Positions 35,047 through 43,869 of a DNA stretch of 64,000 bases are shown one piece after another. The DNA comes from Hyphomicrobium sp. (GTDB taxonomy: Bacteria; Pseudomonadota; Alphaproteobacteria; Rhizobiales; Hyphomicrobiaceae), in NCBI GenBank assembly GCA_019751875.1, contig JAIEMV010000016.1, positions 1-64,000 of the forward strand, given 5' to 3'. A model generated the notes under the pieces. The model was not told the origin of the DNA and ran no database searches. It worked only from the letters and a program-made list of their open reading frames with translations. A program made the translations under genes and the position numbers. Position 1 is the first letter of the stretch. Every line of letters begins with the position of its first letter.

Positions 35047-35373
35047 TAACTTAATCGGCCGGTCGTGGCCGCTCCTGCGGGGCCGCGTTGCGGCGCGAGG
35101 ACTGAAGTGACGTGCCGGAACGCATGGCACCACGTACGGACAGCGGCGACAAGCAGACTATCGTTGTGCTCTGGTGCGCGCGCCTCTGCAAGCACTTAGA
35201 GCCTGAAACGCGCAACGTAAACGGTGTGCTCCCGGCGAAGTTGCCGCGGGCTGCCGCCTGCGGCCGATAGCGGGTTGTCTCGGGGCCCCGGGCATGCTCG
35301 CCTGCGGGATCGTCACGCGGACACAATCGTGCGGCAGACAGACCGAACCTTGCGAAAGACCCTTTCCGGAAGC
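35047..35373. other. Divergent intergenic region between ribA and beta-glucosidase gene
   Basis: About 327 bases, GC-rich. A frame open on the plus strand into the beta-glucosidase is not protein-like before the signal peptide. No riboswitch core, promoter pair or RNA gene recognised. Confidence 0.35.
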
Positions 35374-37572
35374 ATGCGCGCGCTCCTCGCCCTCACCCTC
35401 TTCCTCACCGCCGTCATGCCCGCCGCGGCCAATCCCGTCCGAAAGGACATGCCGCAGGCGGACAAGACTGTCGAAGCCGCTGTCGAAACCCTGCTGCGCC
35501 GAATGACGCTGGAGGAAAAGGTCGGACAGTTGCATTTCCCATCTCTGGCCTTTCCGCATGCGCCGCAGATCGAAGCCGTGCGGCGCGGCGAGATCGGGGC
35601 CATGCTCAATGTCGTCGATCCGAAGTTCATTCGTCCGTTCGCGGAGGCTGCACGCCGGTCGCGGCTCGGCATTCCGATGCTGTTCGCGATCGACGCGATC
35701 TACGCGCTGAAGATCACCTTCCCGCCGCCGTTGGCTTGGGCCGCGACATGGCGGCCGGAGCTGGCAGAGCGGGCTTCCTATGAGGTGGCGCGGGAAGCCC
35801 GTGCCGTGGGCGTCAACTGGACGTTTGCGCCCATGGTGGACGTATCGCGCGATCCGCGGTGGGGACGCGTCATCGAGGGCGCGGGTGAGGATGCGTTCCT
35901 GGGCTCGGCGTTCGCGGCGGCGCGGGTGGCGGGTTACCGGCGCGGCGGACTTGCAACGTCGGTCAAGCACTTCGTCGGGTACGGCGCGCCAGAGGGCGGG
36001 CGTGACTACACGGGTACAGAGATCTCGACACCAGAATTAATGGATCGCTACCTGCCCCCCTTCAAGGCCGCTCTCAAGGCGGGCAGCGAGACTGTGATGG
36101 CGTCCTTTAACACCATCAATGGGGTGCCGGTGACCATGAACCGGACGCTCGTGACGGACCTGTTGAAGAAACGGCTCGGATTTGACGGCTTCGTGACCAG
36201 CGACTTCGTGGCGATCGGCGAACTCGTCAACCATGGCGTGGCGCGGGATCTGGAGGAAGCCAGCGTGCTTGCCTTCCGCGCTGGCATCGATTTCGACATG
36301 GCGAGCGGCGGTTATGATCTATATCTGGCGAAGGCGGTACGCGACGGCCGTATAAAAATCGCCGATGTAGATGAGGCGGTGCGGCGTGTTCTCAGGGTGA
36401 AGTTTCGGCTGGGTTTGTTTCAACAGACCGCTGCAGACTTCGAGGCACTACCACGAACCGTCGACGAAACAGAGGTTCGCCAGAGTGCACGCTCAGTGGC
36501 GCAAGAAAGTTTCGTGCTGCTGAAGAATGACACTGCGACGTTGCCAATCACCCCGGCGACCAGGTCGATCGCGCTCATCGGCGCCACCGCCGATAGTGCG
36601 CAGCACGATCATTCCTGGTGGGGGCCGGCGGGCCACACGAAACCCAAGACCGAGACGTTGCGTCAGGCCCTGGAGGCGCGGGCGCGGCTCGGGCAGAAGA
36701 TCAACTATGCGCCAGCGTTCGCGGACGCCTGCGGGCGTGAGTTTTCCGACAAGGCCGCAGCTATTGAGGCCGCCAAGCGGTCGGATGTCGTCATCTACAA
36801 CGTCATCGAGGACTGCGATATCCAGGGTGAAGGTGTGTCGCGCACAAAGCTGGAGCTCTCGGGGCGGCAACAGGAGTTGTTGGACGAGCTGGCGGAGACC
36901 GGCAAGCCGATCGTGCTCGTCGTCGAGACGGGGCGGCCGCTTGTCCTCACCAAGGCCGACAAGCAGGTTTCTACGATCCTGATCGCATGGCATCCGGGCA
37001 CCGAGGGACGTGCGGCATTGGCCGAAGTGCTGCTGGGCGACGTGTCCCCGTCTGGCAAGCTTCCAATGACGTTCCCACGCTCTGAGGGGCAAATTCCAAT
37101 TGCCTATAACGCGCTGCCGACGGGGCGCCCATGGACCGGAAGCCGCTACACGACGGGTTACGTCGACGAAGCTCATACGCCGCTCTACCCGTTCGGGCAC
37201 GGGCTCTCGTACACGACGTTTGCGTACGACGCGCTCGTGCTGTCAGAACCAAAGATGACGATCAAGGGCGCAATTGATGTCGACGTGACTGTGCGGAACA
37301 CGGGATCGCGGACGGGCAGCGAGGTCGTGCAGCTTTATACGCGGCAGCTGGTGGCAAGCCGTTCGCGGCCCGTCAAGGAGCTGCGGGCATTCGAGAAGAT
37401 GACGTTGAAACCAGGCGAAGTTCGCACCCTACGTTTCCGCTTGAACGCGCAGGATCTCGGCTTTCATGACGATGCAGGGCGGTATGTGGTCGAAGCCGCG
37501 CCGTTCAAGGTTTTTGCCGGCGGTAGCTCAGAGACGGCGGTGGCCACCGACTTTCTCGTCACCCGCGATTAA
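35374..37572 (+). CDS. bglX: Secreted beta-glucosidase, GH3 family (BglX-like)
   Basis: Exported glycoside hydrolase of 732 residues cutting terminal beta-linked glucose from oligosaccharides in the periplasm or outside. Signal peptide MRALLALTLFLTAVMPAAAN. N-terminal GH3 domain: RMTLEEKVGQL, FAPMVDVSRDPRWGRVIEG, SVKHFVGYGAPEGGRDY and FDGFVTSDFVAIGELV, where the Asp of SDF is the catalytic nucleophile. Middle (alpha/beta)6 domain: QESFVLLKNDTATLPI and SRTKLELSGRQQELLD. C-terminal fibronectin-III-like domain: LYPFGHGLSYTTFAY and VRNTGSRTGSEVVQLY. The ATG at 35374 is chosen for the signal peptide. Its last 14 nt overlap the convergent CoA-binding gene. Confidence 0.92.
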   Translation: MRALLALTLFLTAVMPAAANPVRKDMPQADKTVEAAVETLLRRMTLEEKVGQLHFPSLAFPHAPQIEAVRRGEIGAMLNVVDPKFIRPFAEAARRSRLGIPMLFAIDAIYALKITFPPPLAWAATWRPELAERASYEVAREARAVGVNWTFAPMVDVSRDPRWGRVIEGAGEDAFLGSAFAAARVAGYRRGGLATSVKHFVGYGAPEGGRDYTGTEISTPELMDRYLPPFKAALKAGSETVMASFNTINGVPVTMNRTLVTDLLKKRLGFDGFVTSDFVAIGELVNHGVARDLEEASVLAFRAGIDFDMASGGYDLYLAKAVRDGRIKIADVDEAVRRVLRVKFRLGLFQQTAADFEALPRTVDETEVRQSARSVAQESFVLLKNDTATLPITPATRSIALIGATADSAQHDHSWWGPAGHTKPKTETLRQALEARARLGQKINYAPAFADACGREFSDKAAAIEAAKRSDVVIYNVIEDCDIQGEGVSRTKLELSGRQQELLDELAETGKPIVLVVETGRPLVLTKADKQVSTILIAWHPGTEGRAALAEVLLGDVSPSGKLPMTFPRSEGQIPIAYNALPTGRPWTGSRYTTGYVDEAHTPLYPFGHGLSYTTFAYDALVLSEPKMTIKGAIDVDVTVRNTGSRTGSEVVQLYTRQLVASRSRPVKELRAFEKMTLKPGEVRTLRFRLNAQDLGFHDDAGRYVVEAAPFKVFAGGSSETAVATDFLVTRD

Positions 37573-38002
37573 CGCCAAGGCGGCCGAGTTCGATTTTTGG
37601 ACAGCGATCCATGACGACGGTGAGGCCCGCCTCCTGCGCGCGTCGCGCGGCCTCTTCGTTGATGACGCCGAGTTGCATCCAAACGGCTTTGAGGCCCAGG
37701 CGATCTTTCTGTTCGATCGCGTCTTCGACTACAGAGAGAGCGGCATCCGAGGCGCGAAAGACATCGACAATATCAGCCGGGGCGGGCATCTCAGCGAGCG
37801 AAGCATAGACGGTCTGACCCAGTATTTTGCCACCTGCCTGCCCAGGATTGATGGGGACGACCGTGTACCCCTTCGCAATCAGTCGTTCCATGACGCCATA
37901 GACGGGACGGTCGGGCTTCGGAGAGGCTCCGACGACGGCGAAGACACGCGCCGATTGCAGCAGGTTGGCGACGTCGGCGTCGGTGGGATTTTCGAATGCC
38001 AT
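37559..38002 (-). CDS. CoA-binding domain protein (YccU-like)
   Basis: Small Rossmann-fold protein, 147 residues from this start, of the CoA_binding family related to the N-terminal domain of succinyl-CoA synthetase alpha. ARVFAVVGASPKPDRPVYGVM near residue 22 is the nucleotide/CoA loop, YTVVPINPGQ the second strand, ADIVDVFRASDAAL and AVWMQLGVINEEAA further family motifs, and VMDRCPKIEL the conserved C-terminal Cys. Cellular role unknown. The ATG at 38002 has GGAAAGG upstream and is 2 nt past the enoyl-CoA hydratase stop, so the two are coupled. The 3' end overlaps bglX on the other strand by 14 nt. Confidence 0.87.
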   Translation of the reverse strand: MAFENPTDADVANLLQSARVFAVVGASPKPDRPVYGVMERLIAKGYTVVPINPGQAGGKILGQTVYASLAEMPAPADIVDVFRASDAALSVVEDAIEQKDRLGLKAVWMQLGVINEEAARRAQEAGLTVVMDRCPKIELGRLGVNRG

Positions 38003-38004
38003 CG

Positions 38005-38820
38005 TCAGCAGCCTTTCCAAACGGGCGCGCGCTTCTCAAGGAACGCTCCAATGCCCTCGGCGGCGTCCGCCGCAAGCATGTTCTCCACCATTACTTTCGC
38101 GGCAAAGTCGTAAGCGTCGGCCAGAGGCATTTCGATCTGGGCGTAGAAGGCGCGCTTGCCGATCGCGACGGTGAGCGGTGACTTGGACGCGATCGTGCGC
38201 GCCATTTCCATGGCGGCTGCGAAACTCTCGCCCTTGGCGACGACACGATTCACCAATCCGCATTCGGCGGCTTCCTGAGCGCCCATCATCTCGCCGAGCA
38301 ACAGCATCTCCATCGCTTTTTTGCGCGGGACATTGCGCGACAGCGCAACCATGGGCGTGGAACAGAACAAGCCGATGTTCACGCCAGGTGTCGCGAAACG
38401 ACTGTCGTCTTCGGCGACGGCGAGATCACACGTGGCAACGAGTTGGCACCCGGCCGCGGTGGCTGTTCCTTGCACAGCTGCGATCACCGGCTTGGGGCAG
38501 GTGACGATCGCCTGCATCAGTTCCGAACAGCGCGTCATCGCTTCAGCGTAGAACACCCGGCCGCCATCGGGGTCGTCGCGGTGGGCCGTCAACTCCTTCA
38601 GGTCGTGACCGGCGCAGAAAATGGGACCCTCGGCGGCGAGCACGATCGCGGAAATAGACGGATCATTGCCGATCGTTGCGAGTTCACCTCGTAGCGACGC
38701 CATCAGCGCCACGGAGAGGCTGTTGCGCTGATCAGGGCGATCGAGAAATAGAACCGCAACACCAGTCTCCGACCGTTCGCTCCGGATCGGAGGCCGGACT
38801 ACTCGGGCTTCAGCGTTCAT
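38005..38820 (-). CDS. Enoyl-CoA hydratase/isomerase family protein
   Basis: Crotonase-fold enzyme, 271 residues, resembling mitochondrial ECHDC3-type proteins. DRPDQRNSLSVALMASL near residue 25, GPIFCAGHDLKEL near 65 (oxyanion-hole loop), AAVQGTATAAGCQLVATCDLAVA near 110 (second oxyanion Gly) and ATPGVNIGLFCST near 138 are the crotonase landmarks. The positions that hold the two catalytic Glu in true hydratases read as Ala/Gly and Gly-rich residues here, so hydratase activity is not assured. Start ATG 38820 is selected because the upstream extension is Arg/Lys-rich and lacks family features; the next gene upstream stops 13 nt away. Confidence 0.85.
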   Translation of the reverse strand: MNAEARVVRPPIRSERSETGVAVLFLDRPDQRNSLSVALMASLRGELATIGNDPSISAIVLAAEGPIFCAGHDLKELTAHRDDPDGGRVFYAEAMTRCSELMQAIVTCPKPVIAAVQGTATAAGCQLVATCDLAVAEDDSRFATPGVNIGLFCSTPMVALSRNVPRKKAMEMLLLGEMMGAQEAAECGLVNRVVAKGESFAAAMEMARTIASKSPLTVAIGKRAFYAQIEMPLADAYDFAAKVMVENMLAADAAEGIGAFLEKRAPVWKGC

Positions 38821-38833
38821 GTCCGCTCCGCGC

Positions 38834-39439
38834 TTAGTTCTTTTCTTCGGGCTTTCCTGGCGCGGCGCCGTCCTCCGGCTGGCTTTCCCCGGCACCGTCG
38901 ACGGTGAGCTTTTCAAGTTCGGGCTGAAACTTCTTCACGACCTCGATATTGCTCTGGAACTGGAGCGGCTTGGCCGCCGCGATCTCCTGGTTCAAATCCT
39001 CTATGACGAGTTTCTTGTCGTCTTCGGGGATCGAGGCATCGGTCTTGATGTTCTCGAGTTCGAGCTTCATCTTTTCAACAGGGTCTGTGTAGGCGCCGGT
39101 CTTGCGGTCGAGGCCGTCTAGCACGATCGAAATATTGGCCCCGACAATCTCCATGTCCAGGAACGAGTCGAACCCGTGTTTCTTGGCAATGGCATCGAGT
39201 TCACCCTTCAAAGCGTCGTCAGGCTTGTCCCCGCCCTCGAGCAGCTTGCTGGATAACGGCTGCAGATCCTTTTGAGCAGCAATGAACCCGGCCACCTGCT
39301 TATCGGTAAGTTCGATCTGCTTCAGTTCTTCCATTTCCTGTGCCGCCAGCGGAACTGGCCCAGTGGCGAAGGCGGCCAGGAGCAGCACGGCAATCGCAAC
39401 GGCACGGTTGAGGACGGAAGTCGGACGAGACGTGATCAT
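38834..39439 (-). CDS. Secreted protein of unknown function, helical
   Basis: 201-residue exported protein. ATG 39439 begins a signal peptide (SVLNRAVAIAVLLLAAFATG) with a cleavage near LAAQEM. The mature part is highly charged and predicted helical: IELTDKQVAGFIAAQKDLQPL near 35, DAIAKKHGFDSFLDME near 80, then a Lys/Glu-rich tail ending in KPEEKN. The first mature segment resembles the DUF4168-like pattern in which Val-Ala-x-Phe-Ile-x-Ala repeats occur, but I do not claim the family. It sits 13 nt upstream of the enoyl-CoA hydratase gene. The upstream region carries two operator-like dyads at 39585-39622. Confidence 0.65.
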   Translation of the reverse strand: MITSRPTSVLNRAVAIAVLLLAAFATGPVPLAAQEMEELKQIELTDKQVAGFIAAQKDLQPLSSKLLEGGDKPDDALKGELDAIAKKHGFDSFLDMEIVGANISIVLDGLDRKTGAYTDPVEKMKLELENIKTDASIPEDDKKLVIEDLNQEIAAAKPLQFQSNIEVVKKFQPELEKLTVDGAGESQPEDGAAPGKPEEKN

Positions 39440-39793
39440 GGATGTGCTCCGAGACGAACAGGACGAAGGGCCTTTAACATACTGAATGCGTCTCGTCTGA
39501 TGATCTACGAGTGCGTCCGCATTAAGGATGTTCGGCCAACGAGGCGCATGGCCGCCAGGTTCCAAACGCAAAGGCGCAATTCATAAGGTACTATGTTACC
39601 TTAAATGAGGTATTATACTACCACATATCGAAAACGGGTGTTTTTGCTTTGCTTTGTGATCGCAATCGTGGCGGTTCGAGCGAATTTTCTTGACGATTGC
39701 GCACATCTCCCGTAATCCGCCCGCTCGTAAGGGCACTAGGCTCACATGCGCCCGCAAGTGCGCCATCGAACTCTCCAGGCTGGAACCTGAACC
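39440..39793. other. Divergent intergenic region between secreted-protein gene and rplM
   Basis: About 350 bases. It contains two tandem GGTA-N6-TACC dyads (described separately) and a TTGACG hexamer at 39690-39695 that may be the -35 of the rplM promoter; no convincing -10 is placed at 17 nt. A minus-strand open frame running into rplM is a shadow. Confidence 0.5.
39585..39622. promoter_or_regulatory. Tandem GGTA-N6-TACC operator-like dyads
   Basis: AAGGTA-N6-TACCTT at 39585-39602 is a perfect 6-bp-arm dyad; GGTA-N6-TACC repeats at 39609-39622. The centres are 22 bp apart, about two helical turns, as expected for cooperative binding of two dimers on one face. The second dyad contains TATTAT/TATACT, so it may overlap a -10 element. 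The regulator is not identified. Confidence 0.5.
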
Positions 39794-40255
39794 ATGAAAA
39801 CCTTCGTCGCCAAGCCGGGCGAGGTGGAAAAGGGTTGGATCGTGATCGACGCCGACGGTCTCGTCGTCGGCCGTCTCGCCACCCTCATCGCCACGCGCCT
39901 CAAGGGCAAGCACAAAGCGATTTACACGCCGCACGTCGATTGCGGTGACAACGTCATCGTCGTCAATGCCGAGAAGGTCGTCTTCACCGGCAACAAGACC
40001 GAAGACAAGGTCTATTACCGCCACACCGGGCATCCCGGTGGCATCAAGGAAACGACGCCGAAGCGCCTGCTCGAAGGGAAGTTCCCCGAGCGCGTGATCA
40101 CCAAGGCCGTCGAGCGCATGCTGAAGCGCGGTCCGCTGCAGCGGCAATTGATGCGCAATCTGCGCGTTTACAAGGGCTCGGAGCACCCGCACACGGCTCA
40201 GAACCCGACGAAGCTCGACTTCGCGTCGCTCAACCGCAAGAACTCGAGGGCCTGA
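39794..40255 (+). CDS. rplM: 50S ribosomal protein L13
   Basis: Large-subunit ribosomal protein, 153 residues, standard bacterial length. [27 protein letters not shown] (of which [10 protein letters not shown] is the family signature start), [30 protein letters not shown] and [21 protein letters not shown] in the middle, then the C-terminal [16 protein letters not shown] are the L13 blocks. The next gene, rpsI, starts 5 nt after the stop, the universal L13-S9 operon. Start ATG at 39794. Confidence 0.98.
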   Translation: MKTFVAKPGEVEKGWIVIDADGLVVGRLATLIATRLKGKHKAIYTPHVDCGDNVIVVNAEKVVFTGNKTEDKVYYRHTGHPGGIKETTPKRLLEGKFPERVITKAVERMLKRGPLQRQLMRNLRVYKGSEHPHTAQNPTKLDFASLNRKNSRA

Positions 40256-40260
40256 GTAAA

Positions 40261-40740
40261 ATGGCAACCGAAGCAAAGTCGCTGAGCGATCTCGGCGCCA
40301 TCAAGACCGCAGCACCCGCCGAGGCGCCGGTCCATGTCCAGAAACTCGACAAGCTTGGCCGCGCCTATGCCACCGGCAAGCGCAAAGATGCGGTCGCCCG
40401 TGTCTGGATCAAGCCCGGCAAGGGCGTGATCACGGTAAACGAGAAGGACTACACGAAATACTTCGCCCGTCCCGTGCTGCAGATGTTGCTGAAGCAGCCG
40501 CTGAATGCGGCCAGCCGCCTGACACAATACGACATCCGCGTGTCGGTCGCCGGTGGTGGTCTCTCCGGACAGGCCGGTGCCGTTCGCCACGGAATTTCCA
40601 AGGCGCTGACCTACTTCGAGCCGGAACTGCGCGGCGTTCTGAAGAAGGGTGGCTTCCTGACCCGTGACAGCCGCACCGTCGAGCGCAAGAAGTACGGCCG
40701 CGTGAAGGCTCGCCGCAGCTTCCAGTTCTCGAAGCGCTAA
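40261..40740 (+). CDS. rpsI: 30S ribosomal protein S9
   Basis: Small-subunit ribosomal protein, 159 residues; the first 30 residues are an alphaproteobacterial N-terminal extension. [53 protein letters not shown] (signature) and the C-terminal [14 protein letters not shown]-x3[10 protein letters not shown], whose last Lys-Arg reaches the P-site tRNA, are all intact. Followed by a strong terminator at 40762. Confidence 0.98.
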   Translation: MATEAKSLSDLGAIKTAAPAEAPVHVQKLDKLGRAYATGKRKDAVARVWIKPGKGVITVNEKDYTKYFARPVLQMLLKQPLNAASRLTQYDIRVSVAGGGLSGQAGAVRHGISKALTYFEPELRGVLKKGGFLTRDSRTVERKKYGRVKARRSFQFSKR

Positions 40741-40761
40741 TCGCTCTTCAACGCCTCTGGG

Positions 40762-40797
40762 AACAGCCTGCTCTTTCCGGAGCAGGCTGTTTCTGTT
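40762..40797 (+). terminator. Rho-independent terminator after rpsI
   Basis: A perfect 12-bp stem (AACAGCCTGCTC at 40762-40773 pairing with 40780-40791), a 6-base loop and a following T-rich stretch end the rplM-rpsI operon 21 nt after the stop codon. Confidence 0.85.
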
Positions 40798-40902
40798 TCG
40801 ACCCCGCCGAGCTTGCTGCACGGCGTACGGGGTGCCACATAGCGGCGACGATCAGCTTCGCCTATGGCTTCACGCGCGCGGACCAACCGGAGACTTCACG
40901 CG

Positions 40903-41634
40903 ATGGAAATGGTCGAGACCGTCCTTACCGACATCGGTCTCCTGCTGTCCCCCGACTGGTGGCGGACGCATTGGGTTGCCTTGTTCAACATCCTGCTGAT
41001 CGACCTGACGCTGGCGGGTGACAATGCCATCGTTGTCGGTATGGCTGCGTCGAAGGTTCATCCCTCCGTACGGGCAAAGGTCATCTTCTGGGGCATCGCG
41101 GGCGCGGTCGTACTGCGCATCTTGTTCTCCGCAGTCGCGCAGCAGATGCTGCAGGTCATCGGTCTCACACTCGCCGGCGGCCTCCTGCTCCTGTTCGTCT
41201 GCTGGAAGATGTACCGTCAGATCGTTGATGGCGAAGAACACTCGATCGATGAGGTCGAGGCAGGTCTGGCCAACACGACGACCACGGGCAATGAGGTTCC
41301 ATTCTGGTCGGCGTTGTGGACCATCATTCTCGCCGACCTTTCGATGTCGCTCGACAACGTGCTGGCGGTGGCCGGTGCGGCTGGCGAATCGACGCTGGTG
41401 CTCGTGATCGGCCTGGCCATTGCGATCATCTTGATGGCGGTCGCATCGACGTACATCGCCAAGCTGCTGCACAGGTATCCCTGGATCGCGTGGGTTGGCC
41501 TCATCATCATTCTCTACGTGGCGCTCGACATGATTTATCGCGACAGCCACCACATCGCGTGCGCGGCTTACGGTGTCGGCTGCTCGGAAACCATCTGGCA
41601 AGGCATACTCAATCGTTTGGGGCTCAAGGGCTGA
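40903..41634 (+). CDS. TerC family membrane protein
   Basis: Integral membrane protein of 243 residues with about seven hydrophobic helices. The two family repeats each carry the acidic motif: DLTLAGDNAIVVGMAAS near residue 34 and DLSMSLDNVLAVAGAA near 147. TerC proteins are linked to tellurium resistance and to metal (manganese) export or metalation of secreted enzymes; which applies here is unknown. ATG 40903 follows GGAG by about ten bases; the preceding in-frame ATG at 40864 adds an Arg-rich stretch. It lies between rpsI and argC, 7 nt before argC. I saw no yybP-ykoY manganese riboswitch upstream, though a small hairpin exists near 40801-40833. Confidence 0.85.
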   Translation: MEMVETVLTDIGLLLSPDWWRTHWVALFNILLIDLTLAGDNAIVVGMAASKVHPSVRAKVIFWGIAGAVVLRILFSAVAQQMLQVIGLTLAGGLLLLFVCWKMYRQIVDGEEHSIDEVEAGLANTTTTGNEVPFWSALWTIILADLSMSLDNVLAVAGAAGESTLVLVIGLAIAIILMAVASTYIAKLLHRYPWIAWVGLIIILYVALDMIYRDSHHIACAAYGVGCSETIWQGILNRLGLKG

Positions 41635-41641
41635 CGCTGCA

Positions 41642-42568
41642 ATGACAAAGGCAGTTTTCATCGATGGCGAAGCCGGCACGACGGGTCTCCAGATTCGCGA
41701 ACGGCTGGCCGGAGAGAGCGCGATCCAGGTGCTTTCGATTGCGCCGGCAAAGCGCAAGGATGCCGAGGCACGCAAAACGTTGATGGCCGAGGCCGATCTC
41801 GTGGTGCTGTGCCTGCCGGACGACGCCGCGAAAGAAGCCGCGGCGCTGGCCAGCAGTCTTGGCAAAGACGCGCCGAAGATCGTCGACGCTTCGACCGCGC
41901 ACCGCGTATCCAAGGGGTGGGTTTACGGTTTTGCCGAACTCAACACGGAACAGGCCGGCAAAATCCGCGCGGCGGCTCATGTCGCCAATCCCGGATGCTA
42001 TCCGACAGGCGCTATCGCACTACTCAATCCGCTGGTGGCGGCTGGGATCGTGCCCCGTGATTACCCGATTTCGGTCAACGCCGTTTCGGGATACTCGGGC
42101 GGCGGCAAGGCGATGATCGAGACGTACGAGCCCACGCAGACAGCACCCAGCTTTGAACTCTATGCGCTCGGCCTCGAACACAAGCACGTGCCGGAACTGA
42201 TGGCCTACACAGGGCTGACCCGGCGGCCGATCTTCGTGCCGTCTGTGGGCAATTTCCGGCAGGGCATGCTGGTGTCGATTCCGCTGCATCTCGACACGCT
42301 GCCGGGCAAGCCAGCCGTGGCCGAACTCGAAGCCACTCTCGCGCGGCATTATGCGGGCTCCCAATCGGTACGCGTCATCGAAGGAGCAGCCGCCACGCTT
42401 GCACGGCTGGAGCCGGAAGGCTTGAACGGCAGCGACGATCTTGAACTCTTCGTGTTCGGCAAGCCGTCCTGGAAGCATGCGCTTCTGGTTGCGCGCCTCG
42501 ACAACCTCGGAAAGGGCGCCGCCGGCGCCGCCGTTCAAAACATAAAACTGATGCTCGGACTGGCTTAA
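41642..42568 (+). CDS. argC: N-acetyl-gamma-glutamyl-phosphate reductase
   Basis: Arginine biosynthesis, third step: NADPH-dependent reduction of N-acetylglutamyl phosphate to the semialdehyde. 308 residues, the short (type 2) form. FIDGEAGTTGLQIRERL at the N-terminus is the NADP loop, LCLPDDAAKEA and STAHRVSKGWVYGFAEL follow, VANPGCYPTGAIALL near 110-124 holds the catalytic Cys, and SGYSGGGKAMIE and EHKHVPEL the active-site His region. ATG 41642 is 7 nt after terC, so the two are probably co-transcribed. Confidence 0.95.
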   Translation: MTKAVFIDGEAGTTGLQIRERLAGESAIQVLSIAPAKRKDAEARKTLMAEADLVVLCLPDDAAKEAAALASSLGKDAPKIVDASTAHRVSKGWVYGFAELNTEQAGKIRAAAHVANPGCYPTGAIALLNPLVAAGIVPRDYPISVNAVSGYSGGGKAMIETYEPTQTAPSFELYALGLEHKHVPELMAYTGLTRRPIFVPSVGNFRQGMLVSIPLHLDTLPGKPAVAELEATLARHYAGSQSVRVIEGAAATLARLEPEGLNGSDDLELFVFGKPSWKHALLVARLDNLGKGAAGAAVQNIKLMLGLA

Positions 42569-42691
42569 GCCCGCGCAGCGCTCATGCGCGCCTCGCGCGA
42601 TCGATCCACCTGCGGTGGCGAGGCCGCTTGCCGATGAGGCGGCCGCCTTTCAGGCATCAAGGCGGGAACTGCACGCAAAGACTTACATAAG

Positions 42692-43756
42692 CTAGGGCGT
42701 GACGTTGCGCACAAGCCAGAGGTGACGTACGGCGATAGCGAGTAAGAGGGCGGCAAATCCCTGGTGTGCGATGCCGAGACCTATGGGGACCGCATGCAGA
42801 AGGGTCATGATGCCGAGAGTCATCTGGGCGAGCAGTCCGCATGCGAGCAAGATTGCCGACGTGCGGATAGCGTCGCGGGCACCGGAACGTAGGATTGAAA
42901 TGCAGTGCCAGACACCGAGCGCGACGACGATGTAAGCGACGAGTCGGTGGTTGAACTGCACGGTGGTTGCGTTCTCGACGAAGTTCACGAGCCATGGGGA
43001 CATCGCGAATAGATCGTCGGGAATCCATTGGCCGTTCATAAGCGGCCAGGTGTTGTAGGCGAGGCCGGCCTTCAAGCCGGCGACGAATGCGCCGAGTGCG
43101 ACCTGCGCATAGGCGATCAGCACAATCAACAGGGCGATCGTGCCTGCGTTGGCAGGTAAGTTCGCTGTGCACGACGGCGAGCGCACAGCGTCCAGATCCA
43201 TGGCGAGCCAGACAAGCAGGCCGAGGATCAGAAAGGCGACGGACAGATGAAGGGCCAGGCGATAGTGGCTGACGTCCACGCGGTCGACGAGGCCCGACGA
43301 GACCATGTACCAGCCTATCGCGCCCTGCACGCCGCCCAGCGCGAGCACGCCTAGATACTTAGGCAGCGCGCCCCGACGGAGCATGCCGCGCCATGCGAAA
43401 AATGCGAGCGGGAGTGCGAAGGCAAGGCCGATGACGCGGCCGAGGAAGCGATGGCCCCATTCCCACCAATAGATGAACTTGAATTCGTCAAGCGACATGC
43501 CTTTGTTGACGAGATGGTATTCGGGGATCTGTCGGTACTTCTCGAGCGCTTCCATCCAGTCGGCGTGCGTCAAAGGCGGGATCGCGCCGAGTATAGGCTT
43601 CCACTCCGTGATCGAGAGGCCGCTGTCGGTGAGACGCGTGGCGCCGCCGACAACGATCATGCACAGAACGAGAAACGCGACGGACATCAGCCAGGCTTGC
43701 ACTGCCCGATCCGCATACGTGTGCTCTGCCGTCATGGTCGCCTGCACCATTCTCAT
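42692..43756 (-). CDS. ctaA: Heme A synthase (COX15/CtaA)
   Basis: Inner-membrane enzyme oxidising heme O to heme A for aa3-type cytochrome oxidase. 354 residues, eight TM helices in two four-helix bundles. Heme-ligand His residues are visible in all expected places: WGHRFLGRVIGL (helix 2), YRLALHLSVAFL (helix 4), FNHRLVAYIVV (helix 6) and GIAHQGFAALLL (helix 8). VVGGATRLTDSGLSITEWKP near residue 36 is the COX15 type-2 signature, as in mitochondria. Start is the farthest in-frame codon at 43756; the ATG eight codons in is also plausible. Confidence 0.94.
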   Translation of the reverse strand: MRMVQATMTAEHTYADRAVQAWLMSVAFLVLCMIVVGGATRLTDSGLSITEWKPILGAIPPLTHADWMEALEKYRQIPEYHLVNKGMSLDEFKFIYWWEWGHRFLGRVIGLAFALPLAFFAWRGMLRRGALPKYLGVLALGGVQGAIGWYMVSSGLVDRVDVSHYRLALHLSVAFLILGLLVWLAMDLDAVRSPSCTANLPANAGTIALLIVLIAYAQVALGAFVAGLKAGLAYNTWPLMNGQWIPDDLFAMSPWLVNFVENATTVQFNHRLVAYIVVALGVWHCISILRSGARDAIRTSAILLACGLLAQMTLGIMTLLHAVPIGLGIAHQGFAALLLAIAVRHLWLVRNVTP

Positions 43757-43869
43757 GTCCCCGGCTTGACTCCGCTTTAGCTTCTGATAGCCGCTTCAGC
43801 CGGTGCCCGGCAATGCGATCCATCGCGGCATCATCCTCGTTCAACCTTTTGCTCCAACCAGGACTGCGC

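Noticed and set aside
35047-35373. Possible FMN riboswitch upstream of ribA
   Set aside because: The conserved RFN-element blocks could not be found on the minus strand in this gap.
39596-40276. Long minus-strand open frame opposite rplM
   Set aside because: It is the antisense shadow of the L13 gene: Arg/Leu/Val-rich without motifs, no ribosome binding site, and rplM on the other strand is certain.
40800-40902. Possible yybP-ykoY manganese riboswitch before terC
   Set aside because: A short hairpin (ACCCCG...CGGGGT) is present, but the conserved riboswitch core sequences are not visible.
42622-42644. GGCCGC...GCGGCC hairpin between argC and ctaA as terminator
   Set aside because: Six-bp stem with an 11-base loop and only three T afterwards; too weak to call.
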